Shown here one piece after another: positions 14,154-20,480 of a stretch of 20,480 bases of DNA (the stretch's first letter is position 1; every line of letters starts with the position of its first letter). The stretch is from assembly GCA_031289625.1 (NCBI GenBank), contig JAITPB010000103.1:1-20480 (forward strand), read 5' to 3'. The notes under the pieces were generated by a model. The model worked only from the letters and a program-made list of their open reading frames with translations. It was not told the origin of the DNA and searched no databases. The DNA is from Clostridiales bacterium (GTDB lineage: Bacteria; Bacillota; Clostridia; Lachnospirales; WQUN01). The translations under genes were made by a program, and so were the position numbers.

Positions 14154-14573
14154 TCATGATGTGTATATCAAGCGCAGAAGTAAATGCGCCTTTTCAAATA
14201 TCAGCCCCGCGGCGAACCAAACGGGCGCGAAATCCAGCCGGATGAGTCCATGCACGCTGAACCGGCTGGCGCTGTAATCCCATGGACAGACGTGAATTCT
14301 TTTTAAAAGCGTTCCGGTAATGTATTCAATCACAAAAATACACAAAACGTAGCATCCTCCCCTCACCAAAACCGGAAAGCGGATTAAAATATCGCAGACT
14401 GGCGCCATAAAAACCGCCAGCCCATAGATGAAAAACATCCAGATAGACGTGGTGCCCATCATCTTATAATCTTTTTTGAGCAATGAATTCAACCCTGTCC
14501 ATAAAATTTCCATGATCCATCCCATTGATCCGTAAATCAAAAATTTTATCAACATACCCTTTAGTATGGACAC
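14154..14573 (-). CDS. CmpB-like multipass membrane protein (putative ABC transporter type IV family)
   Basis: This 139-residue hydrophobic protein has about four transmembrane segments and resembles the PF06541-type 'putative ABC-transporter type IV' (CmpB) family: FLIYGSMGWIMEILWTGLN, TTSIWMFFIYGLAVFMAP, VLCIFVIEYITGTLL, then WDYSASRFSVHGLIRLDFAP before a last membrane segment. The WDYS and G-x-I-R-L-D pattern is the family's conserved loop. The function is unknown. The start is uncertain: GTG 14573 (used) or ATG 14555; neither has an ideal ribosome site. It lies 19 bases after rluD and 53 before the response regulator. Confidence 0.72.
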   Translation of the reverse strand: MSILKGMLIKFLIYGSMGWIMEILWTGLNSLLKKDYKMMGTTSIWMFFIYGLAVFMAPVCDILIRFPVLVRGGCYVLCIFVIEYITGTLLKRIHVCPWDYSASRFSVHGLIRLDFAPVWFAAGLIFEKAHLLLRLIYTS

Positions 14574-14592
14574 AATTTCAGTTTATAAAATT

Positions 14593-15582
14593 TTATTTTT
14601 TACCATTCTCCGCCTCCTTCCCGTCCCGCAAAATGGCAAGACAATTTTGAAAATACGCGGGCAATTCCGTTTCCAGCGTAATCTGCCGCCCAGTGACCGG
14701 ATGCTCAAAACCCAGAACCTTCGCGTGCAGCGCCTGCCCGTTGAGATCCGGCAAGCGGCGCGCGGCAAGGGCCGCGACCTTTGCCGCGGCAGGAGCGCCA
14801 TAAAGCCCGTCTCCCAGCAAGGGCCGGCCGATATAAGACATATGTACGCGAATCTGGTGCGTGCGTCCCGTTTCCAAGCGCGCCTCCACATACGTCAAAC
14901 CGTCGAAACGCTCCAGTACCTGGATATGCGTCACGGCGGATCGGCTGTTCTTATCCGTAACGGCCATTTTCGTTCTCTCCACGGGGTGGCGGCCAATCGG
15001 TTTATCGATGATAAGACTGTCCTCCTGGAGAGAGCCGACCGCGATAGCGTGATAGCGCCTTTCCATGCTGTGCGCGGACAATTGCGCCGATAAAGACAGA
15101 AAAGCGCGATCCGTTTTGGCAAAAACCAGCGCGCCGGATGTATCCTTATCAATCCGATGCACCACGCCAGGACGCAGCACGCCGTTTAACCCCGCAAGCC
15201 GGCCCTGGCAATGATAGAGAAGCGCGTGAACCGCCGTGCCGCTGTAGTGCCCCGGCGCAGGATGAACCACCATGCCGCGCGGCTTATTGACGACAATCAA
15301 TTCATCATCTTCATATAAAATATCCAGCGGAATATTTTCCGGCTGAAGCGCCGCCGGTTCCGGCGCGGGCCAATGAATCTCCACGAGGTCGCCCACTTTA
15401 ACGCGGCCGCTTTTGCTGACGTGTTTTTGGTTAAGCCGTATCGCGTCTGAGGCAATCAGCCTTTGAACGGCGGCGCGCGTGAGTTCCGAGCAGACTTGGG
15501 CCGCAAAGGCGTCCAGCCGCATACCGGCCTCCGCCGGATCGACGGTCAGCAGACGCGTTTCAGGAACCAACAGGTTACACAA
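14593..15582 (-). CDS. rluD: RluD-family 23S rRNA pseudouridine synthase
   Basis: This 329-residue enzyme of the RluA/RluD family converts uridines of large-subunit rRNA to pseudouridine. It has an N-terminal S4 RNA-binding domain (about 21-80, MRLDAFAAQV... RVKVGDLVEI). The catalytic domain follows, with NKPRGMVVHP (99-108) and the active-site motif GVVHRIDKDTSG (139-150; Asp145 the nucleophile). RTHQIRVHMSYIGRPLLGD supports the family. The start is TTG 15582, behind GGGAGG, and overlaps the lspA stop by eight bases. Firmicute RluD relatives (YlyB-like) have the same lspA-rluD neighbourhood. The precise uridine target cannot be read from sequence. Confidence 0.93.
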   Translation of the reverse strand: MCNLLVPETRLLTVDPAEAGMRLDAFAAQVCSELTRAAVQRLIASDAIRLNQKHVSKSGRVKVGDLVEIHWPAPEPAALQPENIPLDILYEDDELIVVNKPRGMVVHPAPGHYSGTAVHALLYHCQGRLAGLNGVLRPGVVHRIDKDTSGALVFAKTDRAFLSLSAQLSAHSMERRYHAIAVGSLQEDSLIIDKPIGRHPVERTKMAVTDKNSRSAVTHIQVLERFDGLTYVEARLETGRTHQIRVHMSYIGRPLLGDGLYGAPAAAKVAALAARRLPDLNGQALHAKVLGFEHPVTGRQITLETELPAYFQNCLAILRDGKEAENGKK

Positions 15583-16045
15583 CAGGCTTCTCGTCCTCCC
15601 AGTTCAAAAAAATCATGATGAGCGCAAAAAAAATGGTTCCCACCACCACATAACTGTCCGCTATATTAAACACCGGAAAGTCTACAAACCGCACATGAAA
15701 AAAATCCACCACAAACCCGTTCCGAAACCGATCAATGAGATTTCCGGCGGCGCCTGACGAGATAAGAATCAGCGCGAACCTTACCTTCCGGTATTTTGGT
15801 CCGCGCGGAAGCCTGACATAGTAGATCGCGATTCCCACCAGAATCAGCAAAGTCAAACCGACGAAAAGCCAGCGCGCGCCCTGCAAAAATCCAAAAGCCA
15901 TCCCGCGGTTCTCCACATAGGTCAAATCCAATATGCCCTGCGCCAATGTCACGGACTCCACCGGTTTGAGAAAAGAAACCGCGCAGAATTTCGTAATTTG
16001 ATCCAGTACGACGAGCGCAGCGCAAATGAAGAGGCTCCAAATCAA
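15575..16045 (-). CDS. lspA: Lipoprotein signal peptidase LspA
   Basis: This membrane aspartyl protease removes the signal peptide from prolipoproteins such as the sulfate-binding protein here. Family boxes are seen: LDQITKF at the start, NRGMAFGFL, SGAAGNLIDRFRNGFVVDF with the first catalytic Asp (about 105) and FPVFNIADSYV with the second (about 130). Four transmembrane segments are visible. I prefer TTG 16045, whose TTGA overlap with the aroB stop and the AGAGAGGGA site 6 bases upstream fit a coupled start; this gives about 156 residues, the usual length. A longer reading from ATG 16066 (163 residues) is possible. It overlaps rluD by eight bases. Confidence 0.92.
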   Translation of the reverse strand: MIWSLFICAALVVLDQITKFCAVSFLKPVESVTLAQGILDLTYVENRGMAFGFLQGARWLFVGLTLLILVGIAIYYVRLPRGPKYRKVRFALILISSGAAGNLIDRFRNGFVVDFFHVRFVDFPVFNIADSYVVVGTIFFALIMIFLNWEDEKPVV

Positions 16046-17136
16046 TATACATCCCTCTCTCCGCATTGCGTAATGCCCCGCAGCGCGTCCAAGATTTCAT
16101 CGTCCCGCGCGTTTTTTTCCGTATAGGGCTGCCCGGCGGCACGCAAGAGGATAAGATTTATTTTACCTTCTTTATTTTTTTTGTCAAATCGCATTTGATC
16201 ATAAATGTCCGCCGGGGCATAAGGCGCTTTGACCGGCAGCGCCCAAAACTGGAGCAGCTCCTTTATGTCTTCCAGATCCGAAACCTGTATGCCCGCGCGA
16301 TCACGCTGCATAGACGCGTACAGCGCGGCGGTCATGCCCACAGCCACACAATGTCCATGAGGCCATTGAAATTGCGAGAGGGTTTCTATGGCGTGCCCAA
16401 ACGTGTGCCCGAAATTTAACACTTCTCTAAACCCCAATTCTTTTTCATCCTGGCTGACGACTTCGGATTTGATCCGGCAGGAGCCTTCCACCACCGCGCG
16501 CAGACAGTGCATGTCCAGCCCGCGGATTTTTTCTCTATCCCGTACCAGCATATCATAGTAAGCCTTGCTCGCAATCAAACCGTGCTTGATCACTTCGCCC
16601 ATCCCGGAAGCCAATTGAACCTCTGGCAAAGTGGCGAGCGTTTGCAGGGCGACGTAAACCAAAGCGGGCCGGTAAAATGCGCCAATCAAATTTTTGTGCC
16701 CCATGAAATCCACGCCCACCTTGCCGCCTACGCTGGAATCCACCTGCGCCAGAAGCGACGTGGGCATCTGTACGTGTGCGATGCCCCGCATAAATGTCGC
16801 GGCGGCAAAACCAGCCATGTCTCCTGTGACGCCGCCGCCCAGGGCGGCCACTACGGAACGCCGGTCCATTTGCAGATCCGTCATGCGCCGGTAGAACATT
16901 TCTATTGTTTCCAAATTTTTACTGCCTTCGCCCGGCGGAAACGTGATCAGATGCACGTCTTGGGAAAAAGCCGCCAACCGGTCGCTGACATCCCTTGCGT
17001 AAAGCGCCGCCACATTTTCATCCGATATGACGCAAATTTTTCGGTTCCATAAATCCGCTTTTTGCAGCGCCTCCGCCAGCCCGTCAAAATCTTCGCGGAT
17101 AATAATGGGATACCCTAGAGTATTAAAGTCCATCAT
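16042..17136 (-). CDS. aroB: 3-dehydroquinate synthase
   Basis: This 364-residue enzyme makes 3-dehydroquinate from DAHP in the shikimate route to aromatic amino acids, using NAD and a divalent metal. Signature runs are AALGGGVTGDMAGFAAATFM (97-116), PTSLLAQVDSSVGGKVGVDF (125-144) and GHKNLIGAF. The metal ligands appear as Glu181 (GMGEVIKHG), His244 (NFGHTFGHAIE) and His260 (PHGH). Length is normal for the family. The start is ATG 17136 (MMDF) with GGGGGGC upstream. It heads the aroB-lspA-rluD run behind the terminator of the DUF4870-like gene. Confidence 0.95.
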   Translation of the reverse strand: MMDFNTLGYPIIIREDFDGLAEALQKADLWNRKICVISDENVAALYARDVSDRLAAFSQDVHLITFPPGEGSKNLETIEMFYRRMTDLQMDRRSVVAALGGGVTGDMAGFAAATFMRGIAHVQMPTSLLAQVDSSVGGKVGVDFMGHKNLIGAFYRPALVYVALQTLATLPEVQLASGMGEVIKHGLIASKAYYDMLVRDREKIRGLDMHCLRAVVEGSCRIKSEVVSQDEKELGFREVLNFGHTFGHAIETLSQFQWPHGHCVAVGMTAALYASMQRDRAGIQVSDLEDIKELLQFWALPVKAPYAPADIYDQMRFDKKNKEGKINLILLRAAGQPYTEKNARDDEILDALRGITQCGERDVY

Positions 17137-17187
17137 AGCCAGCCCCCCAGCCTCTCCCTATTCTCTCTCATAATAAAAACTCATGAT

Positions 17188-17220
17188 AAAAAAAGCCGCC
17201 AGGCGCAAGCCCGCGGCTTC
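17188..17220 (-). terminator. Intrinsic terminator of the DUF4870-like gene
   Basis: On the minus strand AGCCGC (17218-17213) pairs with GCGGCT (17199-17194), with GGC-TTGC-GCC inside, followed by seven T. This is a textbook terminator just after the stop at 17224, and it insulates aroB from the genes upstream. Confidence 0.85.
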
Positions 17221-17223
17221 TCA

Positions 17224-17574
17224 TTATTTGTTCAGGTAATTCTCGACGGCATCGCCCAAAACGGGAATTTTAAACCGGTTGCCTTTGAAAGCCATGACCA
17301 TCAGATAGATCCAGCTCACAAACATCAGCAGCGTGATGAGCCAGCTAAGCACGCCAAACAAAGCGCCCAAAACCGGGATGAACGATAGAACATCGAAGAT
17401 CCACCTCACGACGCACGCCGCGATAAACCAGACGGTTGACTGGAGCGCGTGGAAACGGACAAATTTATTTTCCTTTTCCACCAGCAGATAAAAGATCCCT
17501 GACACGAATGTCAGTACGTAACATAGACCGCCGGACGTCTTTTCATCCAGCCCAAATACAGATTTTCCAGACAT
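17224..17574 (-). CDS. DUF4870-like (Tic20-type) small membrane protein
   Basis: This 116-residue protein has four likely membrane segments and the pattern of the DUF4870/Tic20-like family: LDEKTSGGLCYVLTFVSGIF, FVRFHALQSTVWF (the conserved F-x-x-x-H-A-x-Q-S run), a hydrophobic FIPVLGALFGVLSWLITLLM, then LMVMAFKGNRFKIPVLGDAV with the family's P-v-l-G-d ending. The function is unknown. The ATG 17574 has GGAGGG 7 bases upstream. It is followed by a strong terminator and probably forms its own unit. Confidence 0.85.
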   Translation of the reverse strand: MSGKSVFGLDEKTSGGLCYVLTFVSGIFYLLVEKENKFVRFHALQSTVWFIAACVVRWIFDVLSFIPVLGALFGVLSWLITLLMFVSWIYLMVMAFKGNRFKIPVLGDAVENYLNK

Positions 17575-17659
17575 TATATCCCTCCTGTAATCAAATTATT
17601 ACTGCGCCGCTTACATTATTATTTACGGAGGAAAAGCAAATCAGTCTGCATCCGCGGCG

Positions 17660-18088
17660 TTAAAATTTACCGTTTTCCCCTTCGTAAAAATTTTTGATCA
17701 GGTCGCAATGTAATGCTGACAAACCGTCGGCCTTATGTTTATCCCGGTTATAAATATACGCCATACGCGTAATGGCCTGCCGCCATTCTATATTGTTGAG
17801 AAGCGCTTCCGCGTCAAACCAGTTCTTCAGGCTGTCTTCCCGGCCGGTGTATATATAGATGCGGTAGGCGATATGGCGCACAAAAGAAATATACCCCATA
17901 TCATAGACGCCTGTGCCGAGAATGATCGTGATGCGCGCCGGCGATAGAATGTCAGATTGTTCCAGAAAACACGCGATGTCTTCCGCGCAGTTCCACAGCG
18001 TCAGCGTGTTGTCACATTTGGTGGTTTCCCATAAAAAATAAGCCGCCGTCTTTGTGCTTTCAAACAGAAATTCATTCATCACAGCCAC
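17660..18088 (-). CDS. Hypothetical protein, 142 residues
   Basis: I do not recognise this protein. It is soluble-looking, rich in aromatic residues (many Tyr and Trp), with no signal peptide or membrane segment. It starts AVMNEFLFESTKTAAYFLWE and has two Cys in TTKCDNTLTLWNCAEDIACF and a Y-rich HIAYRIYIYTGRED segment. The start is uncertain: the GTG at 18088 or the ATG at 18079, which better fits the GAAGAGG site. It lies between the DUF4870-like gene and the TPR gene on the same strand, with 85 and 84 base gaps, so it may have its own expression unit. I place no function on it. Confidence 0.6.
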   Translation of the reverse strand: MAVMNEFLFESTKTAAYFLWETTKCDNTLTLWNCAEDIACFLEQSDILSPARITIILGTGVYDMGYISFVRHIAYRIYIYTGREDSLKNWFDAEALLNNIEWRQAITRMAYIYNRDKHKADGLSALHCDLIKNFYEGENGKF

Positions 18089-18172
18089 AGCCTCTTCCCC
18101 GCCTCCATTCTTGCTTCAAATCGCTATACTCCCGAATAAAAATAAAAATATTGACCAAGTATGGGGCCGCCC

Positions 18173-19672
18173 CTACCCCAATAAATTCAGCCTGGTGTTG
18201 GCGTTTCTGATCTGCTGGGAGCCTGAATATTCGTCCAAAATCCTCTGGTAACTTTTTCGCGCCGTCTCGGTGTCGGTCAATCTCTCGGCTGTTCTGCCCA
18301 AATAATACAATACGTCTGCGGACTGTGTGTTTTCAGGCTGAATATATCGAAGCGCCTTTTCCATTTCCGCGAAGGCCGTTTCCCAATTGCCCCTGTTATA
18401 ATTTGTCATGCCCGTCTGATAATATTGTTTGACCAGTTCGGGATAAGACATTTCCCGGATAGCGCGGACGCTCTCCGCCAGTTCGGAAGGCAGCGTCTCC
18501 TCGTCCATGAGCGTCACCGCGTCCACAGCTTCCTGATATTGCTTGCGGTCAAATTTCGATTGCGCGTCCGTCACAGCCGCGGTTTTATCTCTCAGCGCAA
18601 TTTCCGCCTTCAATTGATTGAGTTCCACTTCCTGCTGTTTTTTGCCATCGTCTATGCGCTGGATTTCTTCCCGCGCGCCGTCGAGCTGATCCTGCAAATC
18701 CTCAACCAGTGCTGTTTTTTCATTGTCTAATGTTTCAATCTGTTTCTGGGCGGCGCTGGTTTGCGCAGGCATAATCAAAATGTACAAAACGGCGAACGCG
18801 CACAGCGCGCCTACAATAAACGCGACGATCTCCGCAGCGGGAAAAGCGCCGCGCAGACCTTTTTTCTCCTCACGCGACAGCCCCATGAGGCCCGGCTGAA
18901 TTGTTTTGGCCACAGTCGTGGCCACGGTCGCGGCCACACTGGAGGCCAAATTTGTGGCCACGTTTGTGGCCACGTTTGTGGCTGCACTCGAGGCTGTAAG
19001 CGTCTGCGCGGCTTTTTTGCCGCGGCGTATCATTTCCGCTTTGCCTTTCGCCGGATTGATCTCGCTTAAATAACGCAGCGCGGTGGGGTTGCCGGCGTCT
19101 ACGGCCAACGTCTTTTCCACTGTGGCCAGCGCTCTTTCCCGATCATTTTGCATCAGCAAACAAAGCGCCAGTAAATTTAAGGCGTCCACAAATTTCGGGC
19201 TTGTTTCCACAGCTTTTTTGAGTTGAATCAACGCCATGTCGTCGTTTTTCTGCCGTACAAAAGTCAGCGCCTGATTATAAAAACGGATAGCGGCATCCAA
19301 TTTTTCCAGATCGCGTGGATTCTCGCGGACACGCTTTAGATAATCCGCCGCCGGATCAGGCTCCGGGCGTCCGGAGGCGCTGACGCCCCACTCCAGCATG
19401 GCCTCGCCCACGCGGCCTATTTCAAAATAGACTAGGCCGAGAAGGTTGCGTGACGTCAGATTGTTTTTATTCAACTCAAGGCTTCTGCGCAGACATTCGG
19501 CGGCGCCGGTCATGTCGTCCGCTTGCGCCTTCGACAGCCCCTGGTTATAAAGGGCGTTGGAAGCCTGAACCGTTTTGGCGTACAAGACCAGGTCAAATTG
19601 ACAATTGGGGCAATTGCCGCCGCCACGATCGTGGCCGCTTTCAAACGTAAAATCACAATTCGGGCATCGCAC
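18173..19672 (-). CDS. Zinc-ribbon, TPR and coiled-coil membrane protein
   Basis: This 499-residue protein has a clear domain order. An N-terminal zinc ribbon has CX2C pairs (Cys3, 6 and Cys21, 24). Tetratricopeptide repeats run about 36-205 (LYNQGLSKAQADDMTGAAEC, LLGLVYFEIGRVGEAMLEWG, ALNLLALCLLMQNDRERALA). An Ala/Thr/Asn/Val repeat (about 229-256, ATNVATNVATNL) comes next, then one membrane segment (280-301), a coiled coil (about 305-365) and C-terminal TPR-like repeats (370-499, including YYQTGMTNYNRGNWETAFAE). It looks like an envelope scaffold or interaction protein; the role is unknown. The start is GTG 19672, where AAGGAG lies 9 bases upstream inside the end of the 47-residue gene, so the two are coupled. 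The Ala/Thr repeat is encoded by near-identical short DNA units (18950-18990). Confidence 0.82.
   Translation of the reverse strand: MRCPNCDFTFESGHDRGGGNCPNCQFDLVLYAKTVQASNALYNQGLSKAQADDMTGAAECLRRSLELNKNNLTSRNLLGLVYFEIGRVGEAMLEWGVSASGRPEPDPAADYLKRVRENPRDLEKLDAAIRFYNQALTFVRQKNDDMALIQLKKAVETSPKFVDALNLLALCLLMQNDRERALATVEKTLAVDAGNPTALRYLSEINPAKGKAEMIRRGKKAAQTLTASSAATNVATNVATNLASSVAATVATTVAKTIQPGLMGLSREEKKGLRGAFPAAEIVAFIVGALCAFAVLYILIMPAQTSAAQKQIETLDNEKTALVEDLQDQLDGAREEIQRIDDGKKQQEVELNQLKAEIALRDKTAAVTDAQSKFDRKQYQEAVDAVTLMDEETLPSELAESVRAIREMSYPELVKQYYQTGMTNYNRGNWETAFAEMEKALRYIQPENTQSADVLYYLGRTAERLTDTETARKSYQRILDEYSGSQQIRNANTRLNLLG
18899..18996 (-). repeat. Short tandem repeat inside the TPR-protein gene
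   Basis: Units close to GTGGCCACGTTT (plus-strand reading) recur at about 12-base spacing, for example near 18952-18978, with looser copies toward 18899. They encode ATNV-like units of the Ala/Thr linker just before the membrane segment. Copy number could vary between strains. Confidence 0.55.
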
Positions 19673-19678
19673 GCGTCT

Positions 19679-19822
19679 CTACTCCTTTGTGATTGTCGTC
19701 ACCTTTTGCGTGATGTACTGCAGCATATCCATAATATCCTTCACCTCGCCAGGCTCAGAATCTGTCTTGTCTATTTCTAAAACAGGTTTATATTTTTGAA
19801 TTTCCGTTTTGAAATCAATCAT
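19679..19822 (-). CDS. Hypothetical 47-residue protein between folC and the TPR gene
   Basis: This small acidic protein (MIDFKTEIQKYKPVLEIDKT, then SEPGEVKDIMDMLQYITQKV and TTITKE) has no recognised family. ATG 19822 is chosen because GGAGG lies 9 bases upstream, inside the 3' end of folC, which it overlaps by eight bases; the ATG at 19828 would sit only 3 bases from that site. It is followed after six bases by the GTG of the TPR protein, whose ribosome site lies in its last codons, so it is tightly coupled at both ends. The repeated overlaps argue that it is a real gene. Function unknown. Confidence 0.62.
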   Translation of the reverse strand: MIDFKTEIQKYKPVLEIDKTDSEPGEVKDIMDMLQYITQKVTTITKE

Positions 19823-20480
19823 CTTCATACGCCTCCGTGAAATATTTTTTGATATCGCCGGCCAAGTATAACGATCCCACCGCCGCGACGACATCCTGTG
19901 CCCGCGCCATGGCCAAAGCCCCCTGGACGGCCTTGCGAAAATCCGGTTCCACAAACAGCGGCTTGTCTTTTGCCGATACGGCTTCCGCCAATTGTTCCGC
20001 GCGCGTGCCTTTGCCGCTCACCGGCTGGGTCAGCCAGAGGACATCCGCAAAGTTTTCCACTTCCCGGATAAAGGAGGCGGCTTCTTTTTTGGCCAATAAA
20101 CCGATGATGAGAATAAGGCGGTGATGGCGGCAATAAGGCTGTATGGAACGGCAAAACGCTTGCGCGCCGTCCGGGTTGTGCGCGCCGTCTAAAAAAAACA
20201 GGGGATTTGTGCGCAGCAATTCCATTCTGCCGGGCCAAAGCGTTTTCCAAAGGCCCTGCCGTATATGACATTCCGAGATGAAAAGGCCCTTCTGGCGCAA
20301 AACTTCCACGCACAGCAACGCGTGGGACGCGTTAAAAACTTGGTATTCGCCCAGCAAGCGCATACGCAGACCATGATAAGAAAAAAACGAGGATGAAACG
20401 GAAAACACGGTCTCTCCCGCGCCGTAGACCACTTCAGAAGTTTTCCATGAATCATAAAAATAATATAGATCAGCGTTTCT
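19815..20480 (-). CDS. folC: Folylpolyglutamate synthase C-terminal part (partial)
   Basis: This is about 220 residues of the C-terminal part of a Mur-ligase-type enzyme that adds glutamate to folates; the N-terminus lies beyond base 20480. FSYHGLRMRLLGEYQVFNASHALLC is the usual segment before the C-terminal domain. FFLDGAHNPDGAQAFCRSI carries the HNP motif of FolC, and the following GLLAKKEAASFIREVENFADVLW is the family's nucleotide-distal domain. The stop at 19815 overlaps the 47-residue gene. FolC and dihydrofolate synthase share the domain, so the exact activity is not certain. Confidence 0.9.
   Translation of the reverse strand, partial: RNADLYYFYDSWKTSEVVYGAGETVFSVSSSFFSYHGLRMRLLGEYQVFNASHALLCVEVLRQKGLFISECHIRQGLWKTLWPGRMELLRTNPLFFLDGAHNPDGAQAFCRSIQPYCRHHRLILIIGLLAKKEAASFIREVENFADVLWLTQPVSGKGTRAEQLAEAVSAKDKPLFVEPDFRKAVQGALAMARAQDVVAAVGSLYLAGDIKKYFTEAYEDD

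Noticed and set aside
14101..14157. ATG 14157 as the start of the response regulator
   Set aside because: It adds 19 residues before the conserved receiver start and overlaps the CmpB-like gene; ATG 14100 has GGAGG.
16507..17052. Plus-strand frame antisense to aroB
   Set aside because: No motifs, and aroB on the other strand has all its catalytic residues.
18160..18180. GGGG-CGG-CCCC hairpin at the end of the TPR gene as a terminator
   Set aside because: The stem is only four bases and the T-rich tract lies about 12 bases further on; too weak to call.
18899..18996. CRISPR-like array from short repeats
   Set aside because: Units are about 12 bases, contiguous, in frame and without spacers; they are a coding repeat.

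Overview
The window looks like a Gram-positive-type anaerobe of mid GC content, most likely in the Firmicutes (Clostridia or a relative). The grounds are strong AGGAGG-type ribosome sites, lipoprotein substrate-binding proteins, an aroB-lspA-rluD cluster, an OmpR/PhoB-type regulator and a Nif11-leader RiPP locus. This placement is an inference from gene content; no rRNA or tRNA is present.

The left 9.1 kb is an accessory region built around an apparent RiPP (ribosomally made, modified peptide) cluster. On the plus strand lie a SPASM radical SAM maturase with a probable N-terminal peptide-recognition domain (1424-2803), three Nif11-leader precursor peptides ending in GG with completely different cores (2890-3186, 3217-3540, 3651-3911), an intrinsic terminator or attenuator hairpin (about 3925-3965), and two related small radical SAM enzymes (3984-4931, 4948-5910). 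On the minus strand this block is flanked by two short operons whose genes overlap by ATGA. One, at the left edge, is a TTG-start GNAT acetyltransferase followed by a LivK-like substrate-binding lipoprotein that runs off the window. The other is an ABC_sub_bind-type periplasmic protein (8039-9154) followed by a 702-residue protein joining two extracytoplasmic loop domains to an MFS transporter (5934-8042). No ABC permease or ATPase accompanies either binding protein, and no LanT/C39 peptidase-exporter is present. Leader removal and export therefore remain open, and the MFS protein is the only candidate exporter in view.

The middle (9303-13324) is a complete sulfate/thiosulfate ABC importer operon on the minus strand: sbp, cysT, cysW, cysA. 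It has a near-consensus sigma-A-type promoter (TTGCCA, 17 bases, TATAAT) and a TTTGCGCAAA palindrome just upstream of it. An OmpR/PhoB-type response regulator with no kinase beside it precedes the operon.

The right part, also all on the minus strand, is housekeeping. It runs folC (partial), a 47-residue protein, a zinc-ribbon/TPR membrane protein, an unrecognised 142-residue protein and a DUF4870-like membrane protein with a clear terminator, then tightly packed aroB, lspA and rluD, a CmpB-like membrane protein and the response regulator. The most interesting content is the three-precursor, three-radical-SAM Nif11 cluster with its unusual sensor-MFS and binding-protein partners.
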